Positions 16,541-25,839 of a stretch of DNA of 53,876 bases are shown here, piece by piece. Within the stretch, counting starts at the first letter, position 1, and each line of letters starts with the position of its first letter. The notes below the pieces were generated by a model. That model ran no database searches. It saw nothing but the letters and a program-made list of their open reading frames with translations, and was not told the DNA's origin. The stretch lies in contig NZ_JAMNXL010000004.1 of the NCBI RefSeq assembly GCF_023653175.1, positions 1-53,876 of the forward strand, read 5' to 3'. Source of the DNA: Erythrobacter sp. (lineage in GTDB: Bacteria; Pseudomonadota; Alphaproteobacteria; Sphingomonadales; Sphingomonadaceae). The position numbers were made by a program, and so were the translations under genes.

Positions 16541-17481
16541 AGCAGGAAGGCTCCCACGTAGATGATGATGACGTTGCACACCCACAGGGGCACGGCCGTG
16601 CCGACCTGCTGGCGGATCACCGCGTTCTGGTCTTTCAGTTCGAGCAGCGCGGCCGGCACGATGTTGAAGTTCGCCGCCATCGGCGTGAGCAGCGTGCCGC
16701 AGAAGCCGGCCAGCATGCCGACCGCGCCGATCACCGCCGGATCGCCGCCATAGGTCTCGATCAGCAGCGGAATGCCGATCGCGGTCGCCATAACCGGGAA
16801 GGCGGCAAAGGCATTGCCCATGATCATCGTGAACAGCGCCATGCCGGCGGCGAAGACGACCACGGTGAGGAACACGCTGCCCTCGGGGATCACCCCGCGC
16901 GCGCCCCCGCCGATGATGTCGCCCACTCCGGCCAATGCGAAAATCGCCCCCAGCGCCGCGAGCATCTGCGGCAGGATCGCCGCCCAGCCGATGGAGTCGA
17001 TCAGCCGCCGCCCTTCCTCGGCCGGGGCCATCAGCGGGGGGCGGAGCCACGCACAAGCGCCCGCCAGCGCGGCGACGACGCCGATGCCGAACAGGATCAG
17101 CGTCTCGCGCCGCGCCTCGAACAGCCCGGTCTCGCCCAGCGGGGTATAATTGTAGAGCAGCGTCCCCGCGACCGCCGTCAGCGGCACGACCAGCGCGGGG
17201 AGGAACAGGCGGTTGCCGAGCCGCGCCGCGTGTGCCTCGCGCGCCTGCGGCGAGGTGGTCGGCGGATCGCTGCGCTTGAGGCCGCCCAGCCCTGCAATCG
17301 CCACCATCGCCAGCACCAGCCCGCCGTTCGCCAAATCCGAGAGGTGGCTGCCGAGCAGGAAACTCACCGCCAGCAGCGCCCAGAAGGCGGCATTGCCCCA
17401 GCGCCCGTCCTTCGCCGACAGCGCCGCCCACACAGCGAAGGCCGCACCTGCAAAAAGATAGAGCCATTCGTAGGTAATCAC
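16531..17481 (-). CDS. DUF979 integral membrane protein, likely permease subunit
   Basis: 316 aa from GTG 17481, which overlaps the DUF969 stop as GTGA. About nine hydrophobic segments can be seen, for example WLYLFAGAAFAVWAALSA, FWALLAVSFLLGSHL, GLVLAMVAIAGLGGL, LFLPALVVPLTAVAGTLLY and IGVVAALAGACAWL. The conserved-looking loop GMLAGFCGTLLTPMAANFN near the C-terminus resembles re-entrant loops of secondary carriers. DUF969 and DUF979 almost always occur as a pair and, in Gram-positive bacteria, next to pyrrolidone carboxyl peptidase (from memory). Here they follow 5-oxoprolinase. I infer that the pair forms a pyroglutamate (5-oxoproline) transporter in the inner membrane. Confidence 0.88.
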   Translation of the reverse strand: MITYEWLYLFAGAAFAVWAALSAKDGRWGNAAFWALLAVSFLLGSHLSDLANGGLVLAMVAIAGLGGLKRSDPPTTSPQAREAHAARLGNRLFLPALVVPLTAVAGTLLYNYTPLGETGLFEARRETLILFGIGVVAALAGACAWLRPPLMAPAEEGRRLIDSIGWAAILPQMLAALGAIFALAGVGDIIGGGARGVIPEGSVFLTVVVFAAGMALFTMIMGNAFAAFPVMATAIGIPLLIETYGGDPAVIGAVGMLAGFCGTLLTPMAANFNIVPAALLELKDQNAVIRQQVGTAVPLWVCNVIIIYVGAFLLWN

Positions 17482-18149
17482 TTGGCACCCCTCCCCAGCC
17501 GCCGGTCGAAGGCGAGCACGCGCCACGAGTGGATCGCGAAAGCGAACAGCGCGGTCGGGATCGCCCAGACCGACAGTTCCAGCGGCGTGAGCGGATAGCC
17601 CGCCGCCTCGAACACGCCCTGAATCAGCAGGATCGAGGCGATGGCGAAGAAGATGTCCTCGCCGAAGAACAGCCCGACATTGTCGGTCGCGGCGGCCATC
17701 GCCTTGACCTCGTCACGCGCGTCTCCGGACAAGTCGCCGTGGGTCTTCACCGCCGCCGCCTCGGCCATCGGCGCGACCAGCGGGCGGACGGCTTGCGGGT
17801 GGCCGCCGATGTCCTTCATTCCCAGCGCCGAGGCGATCTGGCGGAAGGCGAGATAGGCGACCAGCAGCCTGCCCATCGTCGCCCCGCGCATCCCCTCGAT
17901 AAGGCTGCGGGCGCGTTGCTGGAGGCCGTAACGCTCCAAGAGGCCGATCACCGGCAGGATGATCCAGGTGACCGAGATATAGCGGTTGTCGTTGAAGGCC
18001 TTGCCCAGCGCCTCGATCACCGCGACGAGATCGAGCCCGGCCAGCACCCCGGTCGCCAGCGCGGCGCTCACCACCACCAGCAGCGGGTTGAAGCGAAGGG
18101 CAAAGCCGAGAACGACGATGGCGATGCCCGCCAGCGGCCAGTAGTTCAT
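17478..18149 (-). CDS. DUF969 integral membrane protein, likely permease partner of DUF979
   Basis: 223 aa from ATG 18149, overlapping the oxoprolinase stop as ATGA. It begins directly with a membrane segment (MNYWPLAGIAIVVLGFALRF) and has about five more, including LVVVSAALATGVLAGLDLV, VTWIILPVIGLLERYGL and FAIASILLIQGVFEAAGY. The family hallmark RQIASALGMKDIGGHPQAVR and PMAEAAAVKTHG lie in the middle. It forms a pair with DUF979, and the order oxoprolinase, DUF969, DUF979, DUF2891 with overlaps of 4, 4 and 10 bp implies a fixed stoichiometric unit. Transport function is inferred from context; direction and energy coupling are unknown. Confidence 0.88.
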   Translation of the reverse strand: MNYWPLAGIAIVVLGFALRFNPLLVVVSAALATGVLAGLDLVAVIEALGKAFNDNRYISVTWIILPVIGLLERYGLQQRARSLIEGMRGATMGRLLVAYLAFRQIASALGMKDIGGHPQAVRPLVAPMAEAAAVKTHGDLSGDARDEVKAMAAATDNVGLFFGEDIFFAIASILLIQGVFEAAGYPLTPLELSVWAIPTALFAFAIHSWRVLAFDRRLGRGAK

Positions 18150-21100
18150 GTGTCTCCCTCTCCGAAACCCCCGCCCCCGGGCGTCAGGATCACGATTGTG
18201 TCGCCCGGTTGCATTTCGGCCGATCCGGTCGCGCCCAATTCCTCGCGGGTGCCGTCGGCGCGTTCGATCCAATTGCGCCCAGCTAGCGCATCGCGTCCGC
18301 CCGCCAGCCCTCGCGGAGCCACCTTGCGGCGGTTCGCCAGCATATTGGCGCGCATCGGTTCGAGGAAAGTGACGCGCCGCACCACCCCGTCGCCGCCGCG
18401 CTGCCGCCCCTCGCCCCCGGAGCCGCGGCGGATGCCGAACTCATCCAGCCGCACCGGCAGTCGGGTTTCGAGGATTTCGGGATCGGTGAGGCGGCTGTTG
18501 GTCATATGGGTCTGCACCGCGCTGGTGCCGGGATGATCCGGCCCCGCGCCCGAGCCGCCGCAGATCGTCTCGTAATATTGGTGGCACTCGTTGCCGAAGG
18601 TGAAGTTGTTCATCGTGCCCTGCGAGGGCGCGAGCCTTCGGCAAGCGGCGAACAGCGCATCGGTGACGACCTGCGAGGTCTCGACATTCCCCGCCACCAC
18701 CGCCGCGCCGGGACGTGGGTTCAGCATCGAGCCTTCGGGCACGATCAGCGTCACCGGCCTGAGGCACCCGTCATTCATCGGGATGGCATCGTCGATCAGC
18801 GTGCGCAGCACATAGAGCGCGGCGGCGCGGGTGATGGAGCGGGGAGCGTTGAAGTTGTCAGGCAATTGGTCGCTGGTTCCGGTGAAGTCGAACACCGCCG
18901 AGCGGCTCTCGCGATCAATGCGGATCGCCACCTTCACCGCCGCGCCATTGTCCATCGGATAGGCGAAGCTTCCGCCCTCCAACCCGCCGAGCAGCCGCCG
19001 CACGCTTTCCTCGGCATTGGCGAGGACATGGCCCATATAGGCGGCGAGCACCTCGGCCCCGTGCTCGCGCGCTGCGCCCGCAAGCAACTCCGCCCCGCGC
19101 GTGCAGGCGGCAAGCTGGGCGCGCAGGTCGGAGAGGTTGCGGTCGGGATTGCGCGCGGGATAATCCGCCGCCGCCAGCACGGCGCGCAACTCGGCCTCCT
19201 GAAAGCGGCCTGCGTCGACCATCAGCTGGTTGTCGATCAGCACGCCTTCCTCGGCGATGGTGCGGCTTTCGGGGGGCATGGAGCCGGGCGCGATGCCGCC
19301 GATATCCGCATGATGACCGCGCGCGGCGACGAAGGCGTCGGGCTCCCCGCCCTCCACGCCGTAAAAAACCGGCACGATCACCGTGATGTCGGGCAGGTGC
19401 GTCCCACCGCGATAGGGATCGTTGAGGACATAGGCATCGCCGCACCGGAACCCGCGTCCGTCGCGGCCTCCGCCTCTGGCCTCAATGACGCGCGCAATGC
19501 TGTCGCCCATGCTCCCCAGATGCACCGGAATATGCGGCGCATTGGCGATCAGCGCGCCTTGCCGGTCAAACAGCGCGCAGGAGAAATCGAGCCGCTCCTT
19601 GATGTTCACCGAGGTCGCGGTGGATTGCAGCACCACGCCCATTTCCTCGGCGATCGCCATGAAGAGGTTGTTGAAGATCTCGAGCCGCACCGGATCGGCC
19701 GCGGTGCCCGCTGCGCGTGTTCGGGCGAGCGGGGCGGTGCGGGTGAGGATCAGGCTGCCCTCGTGCGCCAGCTGCGCCTGCCAGCCTTCCTCGACCACGG
19801 TGGTCGAGCCGGGGTCGATGATCAGGTGCGGCCCGGCAACGGCATCGCCTTTCGTCATCGCGGTGCGCGCCATCACCGGCCAATCGCTGGGCAGAAGCGC
19901 GGCCGCTTGGGCCGTCGTTTCGGGAATGCCGACCGTCGCCGCAATCCCGCCCGCCTGCCCCAGCGCCTCGACGCTCAGCGCCTCGACGATGATCGCTGCG
20001 TCAGGATCGGAATAGCCGAAGCGCTGGCGGTGGAGTGCGCGGAAAGCGGCGTCCATCGTCGCGGGCGCGTCGCAGGGGATCGCCAGCAGGCTGTCGCTCC
20101 CGGCAAAGCGCAGGCGGGCGGCAGGTGCGAGGCGGATCGCTTCGGGGGCGATGCCCTGCGCCAGCAGATCGGCCCGCGCCTTCGCTGCCAATGCGGCGAG
20201 TTCACCTGCGAAACTCTCGCCCAGCGGGCGCATCAGGGTGACCTCGCGGATCGCCTTTACGGGTGCGAGGCCGATGCCATAGGCCGAGAGCATCCCGGCG
20301 AGCGGGTGCACCAGCACCGTCTCCATCCCCAGCGCGTCCGCAACCCGGCAGGCATGTTGCCCGCCCGCCCCGCCGAAGCAGGCCAGCGCATAGGTCGTCA
20401 CATCATGCCCGCGCGCCACCGAAATTTTTCGAATGGCCGCTGCCATGTTGTGGACCGCGATGGCGAGGAAGCCCTCGGCGATTTCCTCCAGCGGGCGCGG
20501 TTCGGGCAAGGCTGCCGCGACCTCCTCGAGCCGCGCGCGGGCCGCCTCGGGGTCGAGCGGCAGGTCGCCTTCAGGGCCGAACACGGCGGGGAAGAACGCG
20601 GGGTCGATCCGCCCCAAGAACAGGTTGCAGTCGGTCACCGTCAGCGGGCCGCCCTTGCGGTAGCAGGCGGGGCCAGGGTCCGCGCCCGCGCTCTCCGGGC
20701 CGACGCGGAAGCGCGCGCCATCGAAGCGGCAGATCGAGCCGCCGCCAGCCGCCACCGTGTGGATCTGCATCATCGGCGCGGCGACCCTGACGCCCGCCAC
20801 CACGCTGTCGCCGGTCAGCTCGACCTCGCCCGCGTAATGCGCGACATCGGTGCTGGTGCCGCCCATGTCGAAGCCGATCAGACGAGTTTGGCCGAGCGGC
20901 TCGCAGGCCGCGACCATCCCGACCACGCCCCCCGCCGGCCCCGAGAGTATCGCATCCTTCCCCCGGAACGCGCCCACCTCGGCCAGCCCGCCGTTCGATT
21001 GCATGAAGGCAAGGCGCCCTGTCGGCGGCAAGCTCGCGGCGAGCCGGTCGGTGTAGCGGCGCAGCACGGGCGAGAGATAGGCGTCGACCACGGTCGTGTC

Positions 21101-21715
21101 CCCGCGCGGGATCAGCCGAATCAGCGGGGCGACCTCGTGGCTGACACTGACCTGCGCGAACCCCTGCCCGCGCGCGATCTGCGCGAGGCGCGCTTCGTGG
21201 TCGCGGTGCTGCCAGCCATGCATCAGCACTATGGCGAGCGCGTCGAAGCCCTCATCACGAAGCCGAGTGAAGGCGGCGCGAGCGGCGTCCTCATCGAGCG
21301 GGCGCAACACCGTTCCGTCCACCGCGACGCGCTCCTCGATCTCCACCACCCGCGCAGGCAGCTGTTCGGGCAGCACGATATGGCGCGCGAAGATGTGCGG
21401 GCGCGCCTGCGTGCCGATCCTGAGGGCATCGGCAAAGCCGCACGTGATCGCCAGCGCGAGCCGTTCGCCCTTGCGTTCAAGCAAGGCATTGGTGGCGACC
21501 GTGGTGCCGATCCTGAGCTCCGCAATCGGCCCCTCACCATGCTCTGCCATCAGCCGCCGCACCGCCTCGCTCGCGGCGTCGGCATAGTGGCTGGGGTTCT
21601 CGGAGAGCAGCTTGGCGGTCACCAGCCGGCCATCGGGCGTGGTGGCGACGACATCGGTGAAGGTCCCGCCGCGATCGACCGCGAAGCGCCAGGCTGGAGG
21701 ATAGAGCGCACTCAT
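18146..21715 (-). CDS. 5-oxoprolinase, fused HyuA-HyuB (eukaryotic type)
   Basis: 1189 aa. The N-terminal half is the HyuA/hydantoinase A domain with the ATP-binding signature DRGGTFTD at 14-21 and a second acetate-kinase-like motif GFDMGGTSTDVAHYAG; the C-terminal half from about residue 680 is the HyuB domain (RLEIFNNLFMAIAEEMGVVL, NDPYRGGTHLPDITV, RGHHADIGG, GGEGRQRGGDG). The fused layout and length match 5-oxoprolinases, which use ATP to open 5-oxoproline to glutamate; N-methylhydantoinase and acetone carboxylase relatives are usually split. Linkage to DUF969/DUF979 favours the oxoprolinase reading. It is first in its operon; an acyl-CoA dehydrogenase gene ends 51 bp downstream of nothing related, that is, upstream of this start on the same strand. 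Confidence 0.9.
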   Translation of the reverse strand: MSALYPPAWRFAVDRGGTFTDVVATTPDGRLVTAKLLSENPSHYADAASEAVRRLMAEHGEGPIAELRIGTTVATNALLERKGERLALAITCGFADALRIGTQARPHIFARHIVLPEQLPARVVEIEERVAVDGTVLRPLDEDAARAAFTRLRDEGFDALAIVLMHGWQHRDHEARLAQIARGQGFAQVSVSHEVAPLIRLIPRGDTTVVDAYLSPVLRRYTDRLAASLPPTGRLAFMQSNGGLAEVGAFRGKDAILSGPAGGVVGMVAACEPLGQTRLIGFDMGGTSTDVAHYAGEVELTGDSVVAGVRVAAPMMQIHTVAAGGGSICRFDGARFRVGPESAGADPGPACYRKGGPLTVTDCNLFLGRIDPAFFPAVFGPEGDLPLDPEAARARLEEVAAALPEPRPLEEIAEGFLAIAVHNMAAAIRKISVARGHDVTTYALACFGGAGGQHACRVADALGMETVLVHPLAGMLSAYGIGLAPVKAIREVTLMRPLGESFAGELAALAAKARADLLAQGIAPEAIRLAPAARLRFAGSDSLLAIPCDAPATMDAAFRALHRQRFGYSDPDAAIIVEALSVEALGQAGGIAATVGIPETTAQAAALLPSDWPVMARTAMTKGDAVAGPHLIIDPGSTTVVEEGWQAQLAHEGSLILTRTAPLARTRAAGTAADPVRLEIFNNLFMAIAEEMGVVLQSTATSVNIKERLDFSCALFDRQGALIANAPHIPVHLGSMGDSIARVIEARGGGRDGRGFRCGDAYVLNDPYRGGTHLPDITVIVPVFYGVEGGEPDAFVAARGHHADIGGIAPGSMPPESRTIAEEGVLIDNQLMVDAGRFQEAELRAVLAAADYPARNPDRNLSDLRAQLAACTRGAELLAGAAREHGAEVLAAYMGHVLANAEESVRRLLGGLEGGSFAYPMDNGAAVKVAIRIDRESRSAVFDFTGTSDQLPDNFNAPRSITRAAALYVLRTLIDDAIPMNDGCLRPVTLIVPEGSMLNPRPGAAVVAGNVETSQVVTDALFAACRRLAPSQGTMNNFTFGNECHQYYETICGGSGAGPDHPGTSAVQTHMTNSRLTDPEILETRLPVRLDEFGIRRGSGGEGRQRGGDGVVRRVTFLEPMRANMLANRRKVAPRGLAGGRDALAGRNWIERADGTREELGATGSAEMQPGDTIVILTPGGGGFGEGDT

Positions 21716-21766
21716 GCGGCTCCTGTGTTGTCCAGCGCGCGCGACAAAGCAACCGCGCGAATGGCG

Positions 21767-22948
21767 CTATTGCGCCGCCTTCCAGTCGCGCCGCAGCTTC
21801 TTGGCGAGGCTCCACTTGTGCACCTCGGTCGGCCCGTCATAGATGCGGAAGGCGCGGATTTCGCGGAACATCGTCTCGACGATGGTCTTGTCGGTGACGC
21901 CGGTGCCGCCCATCACCTGCACGCACTTGTCCGCCACCCGCATCAGCGCCTCGGACACGGCGACCTTGGTCATCGAGCTTTCGGCCGTGCCCAGCGATCC
22001 GGTGTCGAGTACGCCCGCGCACCAGTCGATCATCAGCTCGCATTGCTGCAAGTCGATCATGTTCTCGGCGAGCATGAAGCCCACGCCCTCGTGGTCGATC
22101 AGCGGTTTGCCGAAGGCCATGCGGCGGTTGGCATAGTCGACCGCGATCTCCTGCGCGCGGATGCACCCGCCGAGCCAGCGCATGCAATGCGAGAGGCGCG
22201 CCGGGGAGAGACGGATCTGCGCATATTTGAACCCCTCGCCCGCATCGCCCAGCATCTGGTCGGCGGGCACCCGCAGGTCGTCGATGGTGATCTCGGCATG
22301 GCTGCCTGGCATCGAGCTGTCGATGGTGTTGGGCACGCCCGTGATCTGAATGGCAGGATCGGGCAGGTCGACCAGGAACATGCAGGCCCCACCGTGGCTG
22401 TCCGGATCCTCGGACTTTGCCATCACGATCCCGACCTTCGCGCCTTCTGCCCCGGTAATGAAGCACTTCTTGCCGTTGATGACCCAGTGATTGCCGTCCT
22501 TGCGGCAGGTGGTGATCATCATCGAGGGGTCCGCGCCTGCGCCGTTCAATTCGGCCGGCTCGGTCATGAAGAAGGCCGAGCGCGCATGGCCCGAGACCAG
22601 CGGCGTCAGGAAGCGCTCCTTCAAGTCGGGGCTGCCGACCCTGCCGATGAGATACATGTTGCCCTCGTCGGGGGCCTGGGTGTTGCAGGCCAGCATCCCC
22701 AGCGGCGTCAGGCCGGACTTGATGAGGATCACCGCGGTCTCGCGCTGGTTGAAATGGCTGCCGTCGGGGCGGATATGCGGGGTCAGCACCCCCGCGGCGC
22801 GGGCGAGTTCGCGCATTTCCATGACGAGTTCGTCGGTCGGCGCACCGTGATGGTCGCGGCGCGGGTCCTGTTCGTAGGCGAAGATTGTCCCGCGCACGAA
22901 GGCCTCTACCCGCGCAGCCATTTCCAGCGCTTCGTTGCTGATCGTCAT
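21767..22948 (-). CDS. Acyl-CoA dehydrogenase
   Basis: 393 aa from ATG 22948, with GAGGGGAGT upstream. All acyl-CoA dehydrogenase regions are present: AFFMTEPAELNGAGADPSMM, KCFITGAEGAKVGIVM, the middle beta domain and the C-terminal helices with RMAFGKPLIDHEGVGFMLAE, VMGGTGVTDKTIVETMFRE and RIYDGPTEVHKWSLAKKL. This is the ACAD10/11-like soluble group, FAD-dependent, oxidising an acyl-CoA and passing electrons to ETF. The gene lies 51 bp upstream of the oxoprolinase start on the same strand, so read-through is possible, but the pathways have no obvious link and the gap may hold a promoter. Confidence 0.92.
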   Translation of the reverse strand: MTISNEALEMAARVEAFVRGTIFAYEQDPRRDHHGAPTDELVMEMRELARAAGVLTPHIRPDGSHFNQRETAVILIKSGLTPLGMLACNTQAPDEGNMYLIGRVGSPDLKERFLTPLVSGHARSAFFMTEPAELNGAGADPSMMITTCRKDGNHWVINGKKCFITGAEGAKVGIVMAKSEDPDSHGGACMFLVDLPDPAIQITGVPNTIDSSMPGSHAEITIDDLRVPADQMLGDAGEGFKYAQIRLSPARLSHCMRWLGGCIRAQEIAVDYANRRMAFGKPLIDHEGVGFMLAENMIDLQQCELMIDWCAGVLDTGSLGTAESSMTKVAVSEALMRVADKCVQVMGGTGVTDKTIVETMFREIRAFRIYDGPTEVHKWSLAKKLRRDWKAAQ

Positions 22949-23081
22949 GGCGCGATACTCCCCTCTTGCCTTGTTGCGGTGTCCCATGCGGGCTGGCGAG
23001 CACCATGCCAAGGCCGGGGGCCATGCGCGCCTAGTGAATTGGGGGCGGAAGGCCCGCTCCGGCCCCGCCGTCAGACTGCGC

Positions 23082-24290
23082 CTACCAACTCCACATCGTC
23101 CCGTCCTCCAGCCGGGCGACCGGCAGATAGGCGGGCTTGTAGGGGTATTTGGCGGCCAGTGCCTCGTCGATGTCGACGCCGTGGCCGGGGGCCTCGCCGC
23201 AATACATCATGCCCGCTTCGAAGCGGTAGTCATGGGGGAAGACCGCGTCGGTTTCTGCGGTGTGGCGCATGTATTCCTGAATGCCGAAATTGGGCACCCA
23301 GGTATCGAAGTGCAGCGCGCAGCCCATCGTCACGGGCGACAGGTCGGTCGCTCCGTGGCAGCCGGTGCGCACCTGATAGAGGCTGGCGAGATCGGCGATG
23401 CGGCGCAGGTGCGTCAGCCCCCCTGCCCCCACCACGGTGCAACGGATATAGTCGATCAGCTGGTTCTGGATCAGATCCTTGCAGTCCCAGATGGTATTGA
23501 AGATTTCCCCCACGGCCAGCGGCGTGGTGGTGTGCTGGCGCACCAGCCTGAAGGCTTCCTGATTTTCGGCAGGGGTGCAATCTTCCAGCCAGAACAGCTG
23601 ATAGGGCTCCAGCATCTTGCCAAGGCTTGCCGCCTCCTGCGGGGTGTAGCGATGGTGCCCGTCGTGCAGCAGGTGGTGATCGAAGCCGTAGGTCTTGCGC
23701 AGTGCCTCGAACAGTTTGGGCACATAGTTCAGCGCCTTCCTCGTATCCCAGCCGGTCTCGGAGGGAAGGCTGGCATCGGCCGGTTCGTAGTAAAGCTTGC
23801 CGCGCCCCACGCCGTAAGCACCCTTGATCCCCGGCACGCCGGTCTGGGCGCGGATCGCCTTGTAGCCCATGTCGATATAATGCCCGACCGCTTCGACCGT
23901 TGCCGCGATATCGCTGCCGTTGGCGTGGCCATAGACCATCACCGCATCGCGACTGCGCCCGCCGAGCAATTGGTAGAGCGGCATCCCCGCCAGCTTGGCC
24001 TTGATATCCCACAGCGCCATGTCGACCGCCGCGATCGCGCGCATCGTCACCGGGCCGCGCCGCCAATAGGCGCCCTTGTAGAGATACTGCCAGATATCCT
24101 CAATCGCCTGCGGGTCCTTCCCGATCAGGCAAGGGATCACGTGGTCTTCCAGATAGGACACCACCGAAAGTTCGCGCCCGTTCAGCGTCGCATCCCCGAT
24201 CCCGTAGACGCCGTGATCGGTGACGATCTTGAGCGTCACGAAATTCCGGCCCGGGCAGGTCACGATCACCTTGGCAGCTGCAATCTTCAT
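23082..24290 (-). CDS. manD: D-mannonate dehydratase, enolase superfamily (ManD)
   Basis: 402 aa from ATG 24290. The sequence is almost a position-for-position match to characterised ManD: the Arg147/Tyr159 dyad (KAIRAQTG and GIKGAYG), metal ligand Asp210 with His212 in [12 protein letters not shown], further Glu ligands in [12 protein letters not shown] and LAVGEIFNT, and a His in [11 protein letters not shown]. It dehydrates D-mannonate to 2-keto-3-deoxygluconate in the cytoplasm, replacing UxuA, which is absent here. It is transcribed divergently from uxaC-uxuB across a 130-bp region containing a near-palindromic ACCGGT operator, so the three genes are probably co-induced by hexuronates. 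Confidence 0.95.
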   Translation of the reverse strand: MKIAAAKVIVTCPGRNFVTLKIVTDHGVYGIGDATLNGRELSVVSYLEDHVIPCLIGKDPQAIEDIWQYLYKGAYWRRGPVTMRAIAAVDMALWDIKAKLAGMPLYQLLGGRSRDAVMVYGHANGSDIAATVEAVGHYIDMGYKAIRAQTGVPGIKGAYGVGRGKLYYEPADASLPSETGWDTRKALNYVPKLFEALRKTYGFDHHLLHDGHHRYTPQEAASLGKMLEPYQLFWLEDCTPAENQEAFRLVRQHTTTPLAVGEIFNTIWDCKDLIQNQLIDYIRCTVVGAGGLTHLRRIADLASLYQVRTGCHGATDLSPVTMGCALHFDTWVPNFGIQEYMRHTAETDAVFPHDYRFEAGMMYCGEAPGHGVDIDEALAAKYPYKPAYLPVARLEDGTMWSW

Positions 24291-24354
24291 CCGCGCGCTC
24301 CTTGCTACGGCAATGCCGCGAAGTGATAGCCGATCTGCCCGCAATACCAATGCA

Positions 24355-24366
24355 GAAACCGGTGTC
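24355..24366. promoter_or_regulatory. Near-palindrome GAAACCGGTGTC between manD and uxaC
   Basis: GAAACC-GGTGTC matches its own reverse complement at 10 of 12 positions around a central ACCGGT. It lies roughly midway in the divergent manD/uxaC intergenic region (65 bp from manD, 54 bp from uxaC). GACACCGGTGTC-like sites are LacI-family operators in related proteobacteria (from memory). No regulator gene is adjacent. Operator role inferred. Confidence 0.4.
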
Positions 24367-24420
24367 ATAGCGCACGCCTGCGTGGCAATGATCAGCCACG
24401 AATCAATCCCGGAGCCGATG

Positions 24421-25839
24421 ATGACGCCTGCCCTCAACCTCCACCCGGACCGCCTGCTGCCGGTCGATCCGGCAACGCGCGACATCGCTCGGTCGCTCTA
24501 TCGGGCCGTCAAGGACCTGCCGATCATCAGCCCGCACGGGCACACCGATCCGGCCTGGTTCGCCACCGACGCCCCGTTCGAGAATGCCACTGCGCTGCTG
24601 CTCCAGCCCGATCACTATGTTTTCCGGATGCTCTACAGCCAGGGCATCCCCTTGGAGGCGCTGGGGATCGCGCCGGTCGGCGGCAGCGCCGCCCCCGGGA
24701 TCGACCCGCGCGAAGCATGGCGAATCCTTGCCGCCAATTACCACCTGTTCCGCGGCACGCCGTCGCGCATGTGGCTCGATTGGGTGTTTGCCGAGGCCTT
24801 CAGGCTCGAGGTGCAGCTCAACGCCGCGACGGCCGACCTCTATTACGACCACATCACCGCCGCGCTCGCCACCCCCGCCTTCGCCCCGCGCGCGCTGTTC
24901 GAGCGCTACGGGATCGAGGTGCTCACCACCACCGAGAGCCCGCTCGACACGCTCGAACACCATCATGCGATCGCAACCTCGGGCTGGCAGGGCCGCGTGC
25001 TGACCGCCTATCGCCCCGACCCGGTGGTGGACCCCGAGTTCGAGGGGTTCCGCGACAATCTCGCCGCCTTCGCCGTGCTGACAGGGAAGGACACGTTCAG
25101 CTGGGATGGATACCTCGCCGCGCACCGCCAGCGCCGCGCCTTCTTCGCCGCGCATGGCGCGACTTCGAGCGATCACGGCCATCCGACCGCGCTCACCGCC
25201 GACCTTGCCCCGCACGCGGCCGAGGCGCTGTTTGCCCGCGTGATCCGCGCGGACGTATCGGCGACTGACGCCGAGCTGTTCCGCGCCCAGATGCTCACCG
25301 AGATGGCCGGGATGAGCGCCGAGGACGGCCTCGTCATGCAGATCCACCCCGGGGCCTTTCGCAACCACAACCCGGCGATCTTCGCGCGCTTCGGGCGCGA
25401 CAAGGGCGCGGACATGCCGAGCCGCACCGATTACGTCCACGCGCTGCGCCCCCTGCTGGCGAAGCACGGCAACAATCCGGCGCTGACGATCATCGTCTTC
25501 ACCCTGGACGAGAGCGTCTATGCCCGCGAGCTTGCCCCGCTCGCCGGGCATTATCCGGCGCTGAAGCTCGGCCCGGCATGGTGGTTCCACGACAGCCCCG
25601 AAGGCATGCGCCGCTTCCGCCACGCGACGACCGAGACGGCGGGCTTCTACAACACGGTCGGCTTCAACGACGATACCCGCGCCTTCCTGTCGATCCCCGC
25701 GCGCCACGACGTCGCGCGGCGGATCGACTGCGGGTTCCTCGCCGAGCTGGTCGCCGAGCACCGGATGGAGGATTGGGAGGCGGCCGAGCTGGCGCAGGAC
25801 CTCACCTATAACCTCGCCAAGGCGGCTTACCGGCTGTGA
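24421..25839 (+). CDS. uxaC: Uronate isomerase (glucuronate isomerase)
   Basis: 472 aa from ATG 24421, chosen because GGAG is 6 bp upstream; an ATG at 24418 is also in frame. The amidohydrolase-fold metal motif is ISPHGHTDP with His39 and His41, then [52 protein letters not shown], and [16 protein letters not shown] with later GGFLAELV-type segments, all as in UxaC. It interconverts D-glucuronate and D-fructuronate (and galacturonate and tagaturonate) in the cytoplasm. The stop overlaps the uxuB start by GTGA, and manD lies divergently upstream. Confidence 0.95.
   Translation: MTPALNLHPDRLLPVDPATRDIARSLYRAVKDLPIISPHGHTDPAWFATDAPFENATALLLQPDHYVFRMLYSQGIPLEALGIAPVGGSAAPGIDPREAWRILAANYHLFRGTPSRMWLDWVFAEAFRLEVQLNAATADLYYDHITAALATPAFAPRALFERYGIEVLTTTESPLDTLEHHHAIATSGWQGRVLTAYRPDPVVDPEFEGFRDNLAAFAVLTGKDTFSWDGYLAAHRQRRAFFAAHGATSSDHGHPTALTADLAPHAAEALFARVIRADVSATDAELFRAQMLTEMAGMSAEDGLVMQIHPGAFRNHNPAIFARFGRDKGADMPSRTDYVHALRPLLAKHGNNPALTIIVFTLDESVYARELAPLAGHYPALKLGPAWWFHDSPEGMRRFRHATTETAGFYNTVGFNDDTRAFLSIPARHDVARRIDCGFLAELVAEHRMEDWEAAELAQDLTYNLAKAAYRL

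Noticed and set aside
16541-17488. Upstream extension of the DUF2891 frame that would make a 646-aa protein
   Set aside because: The extension overlaps the real DUF979 gene in a different frame and is Arg/Gly-rich noise; a GTG at 16540 with a ribosome site is a better start.
23045-23075. GC-rich repeat after manD as a terminator
   Set aside because: GGGGC and GCCCC arms are interrupted and no U-tract is present; too weak to list.
18506-23500. A 1664-codon open frame on the + strand opposite 5-oxoprolinase and acyl-CoA dehydrogenase
   Set aside because: It is a mirror of real genes on the minus strand; high GC removes stops in this antisense frame. Its composition (Arg/His/Gly-rich, no motif) is typical of such artefacts.
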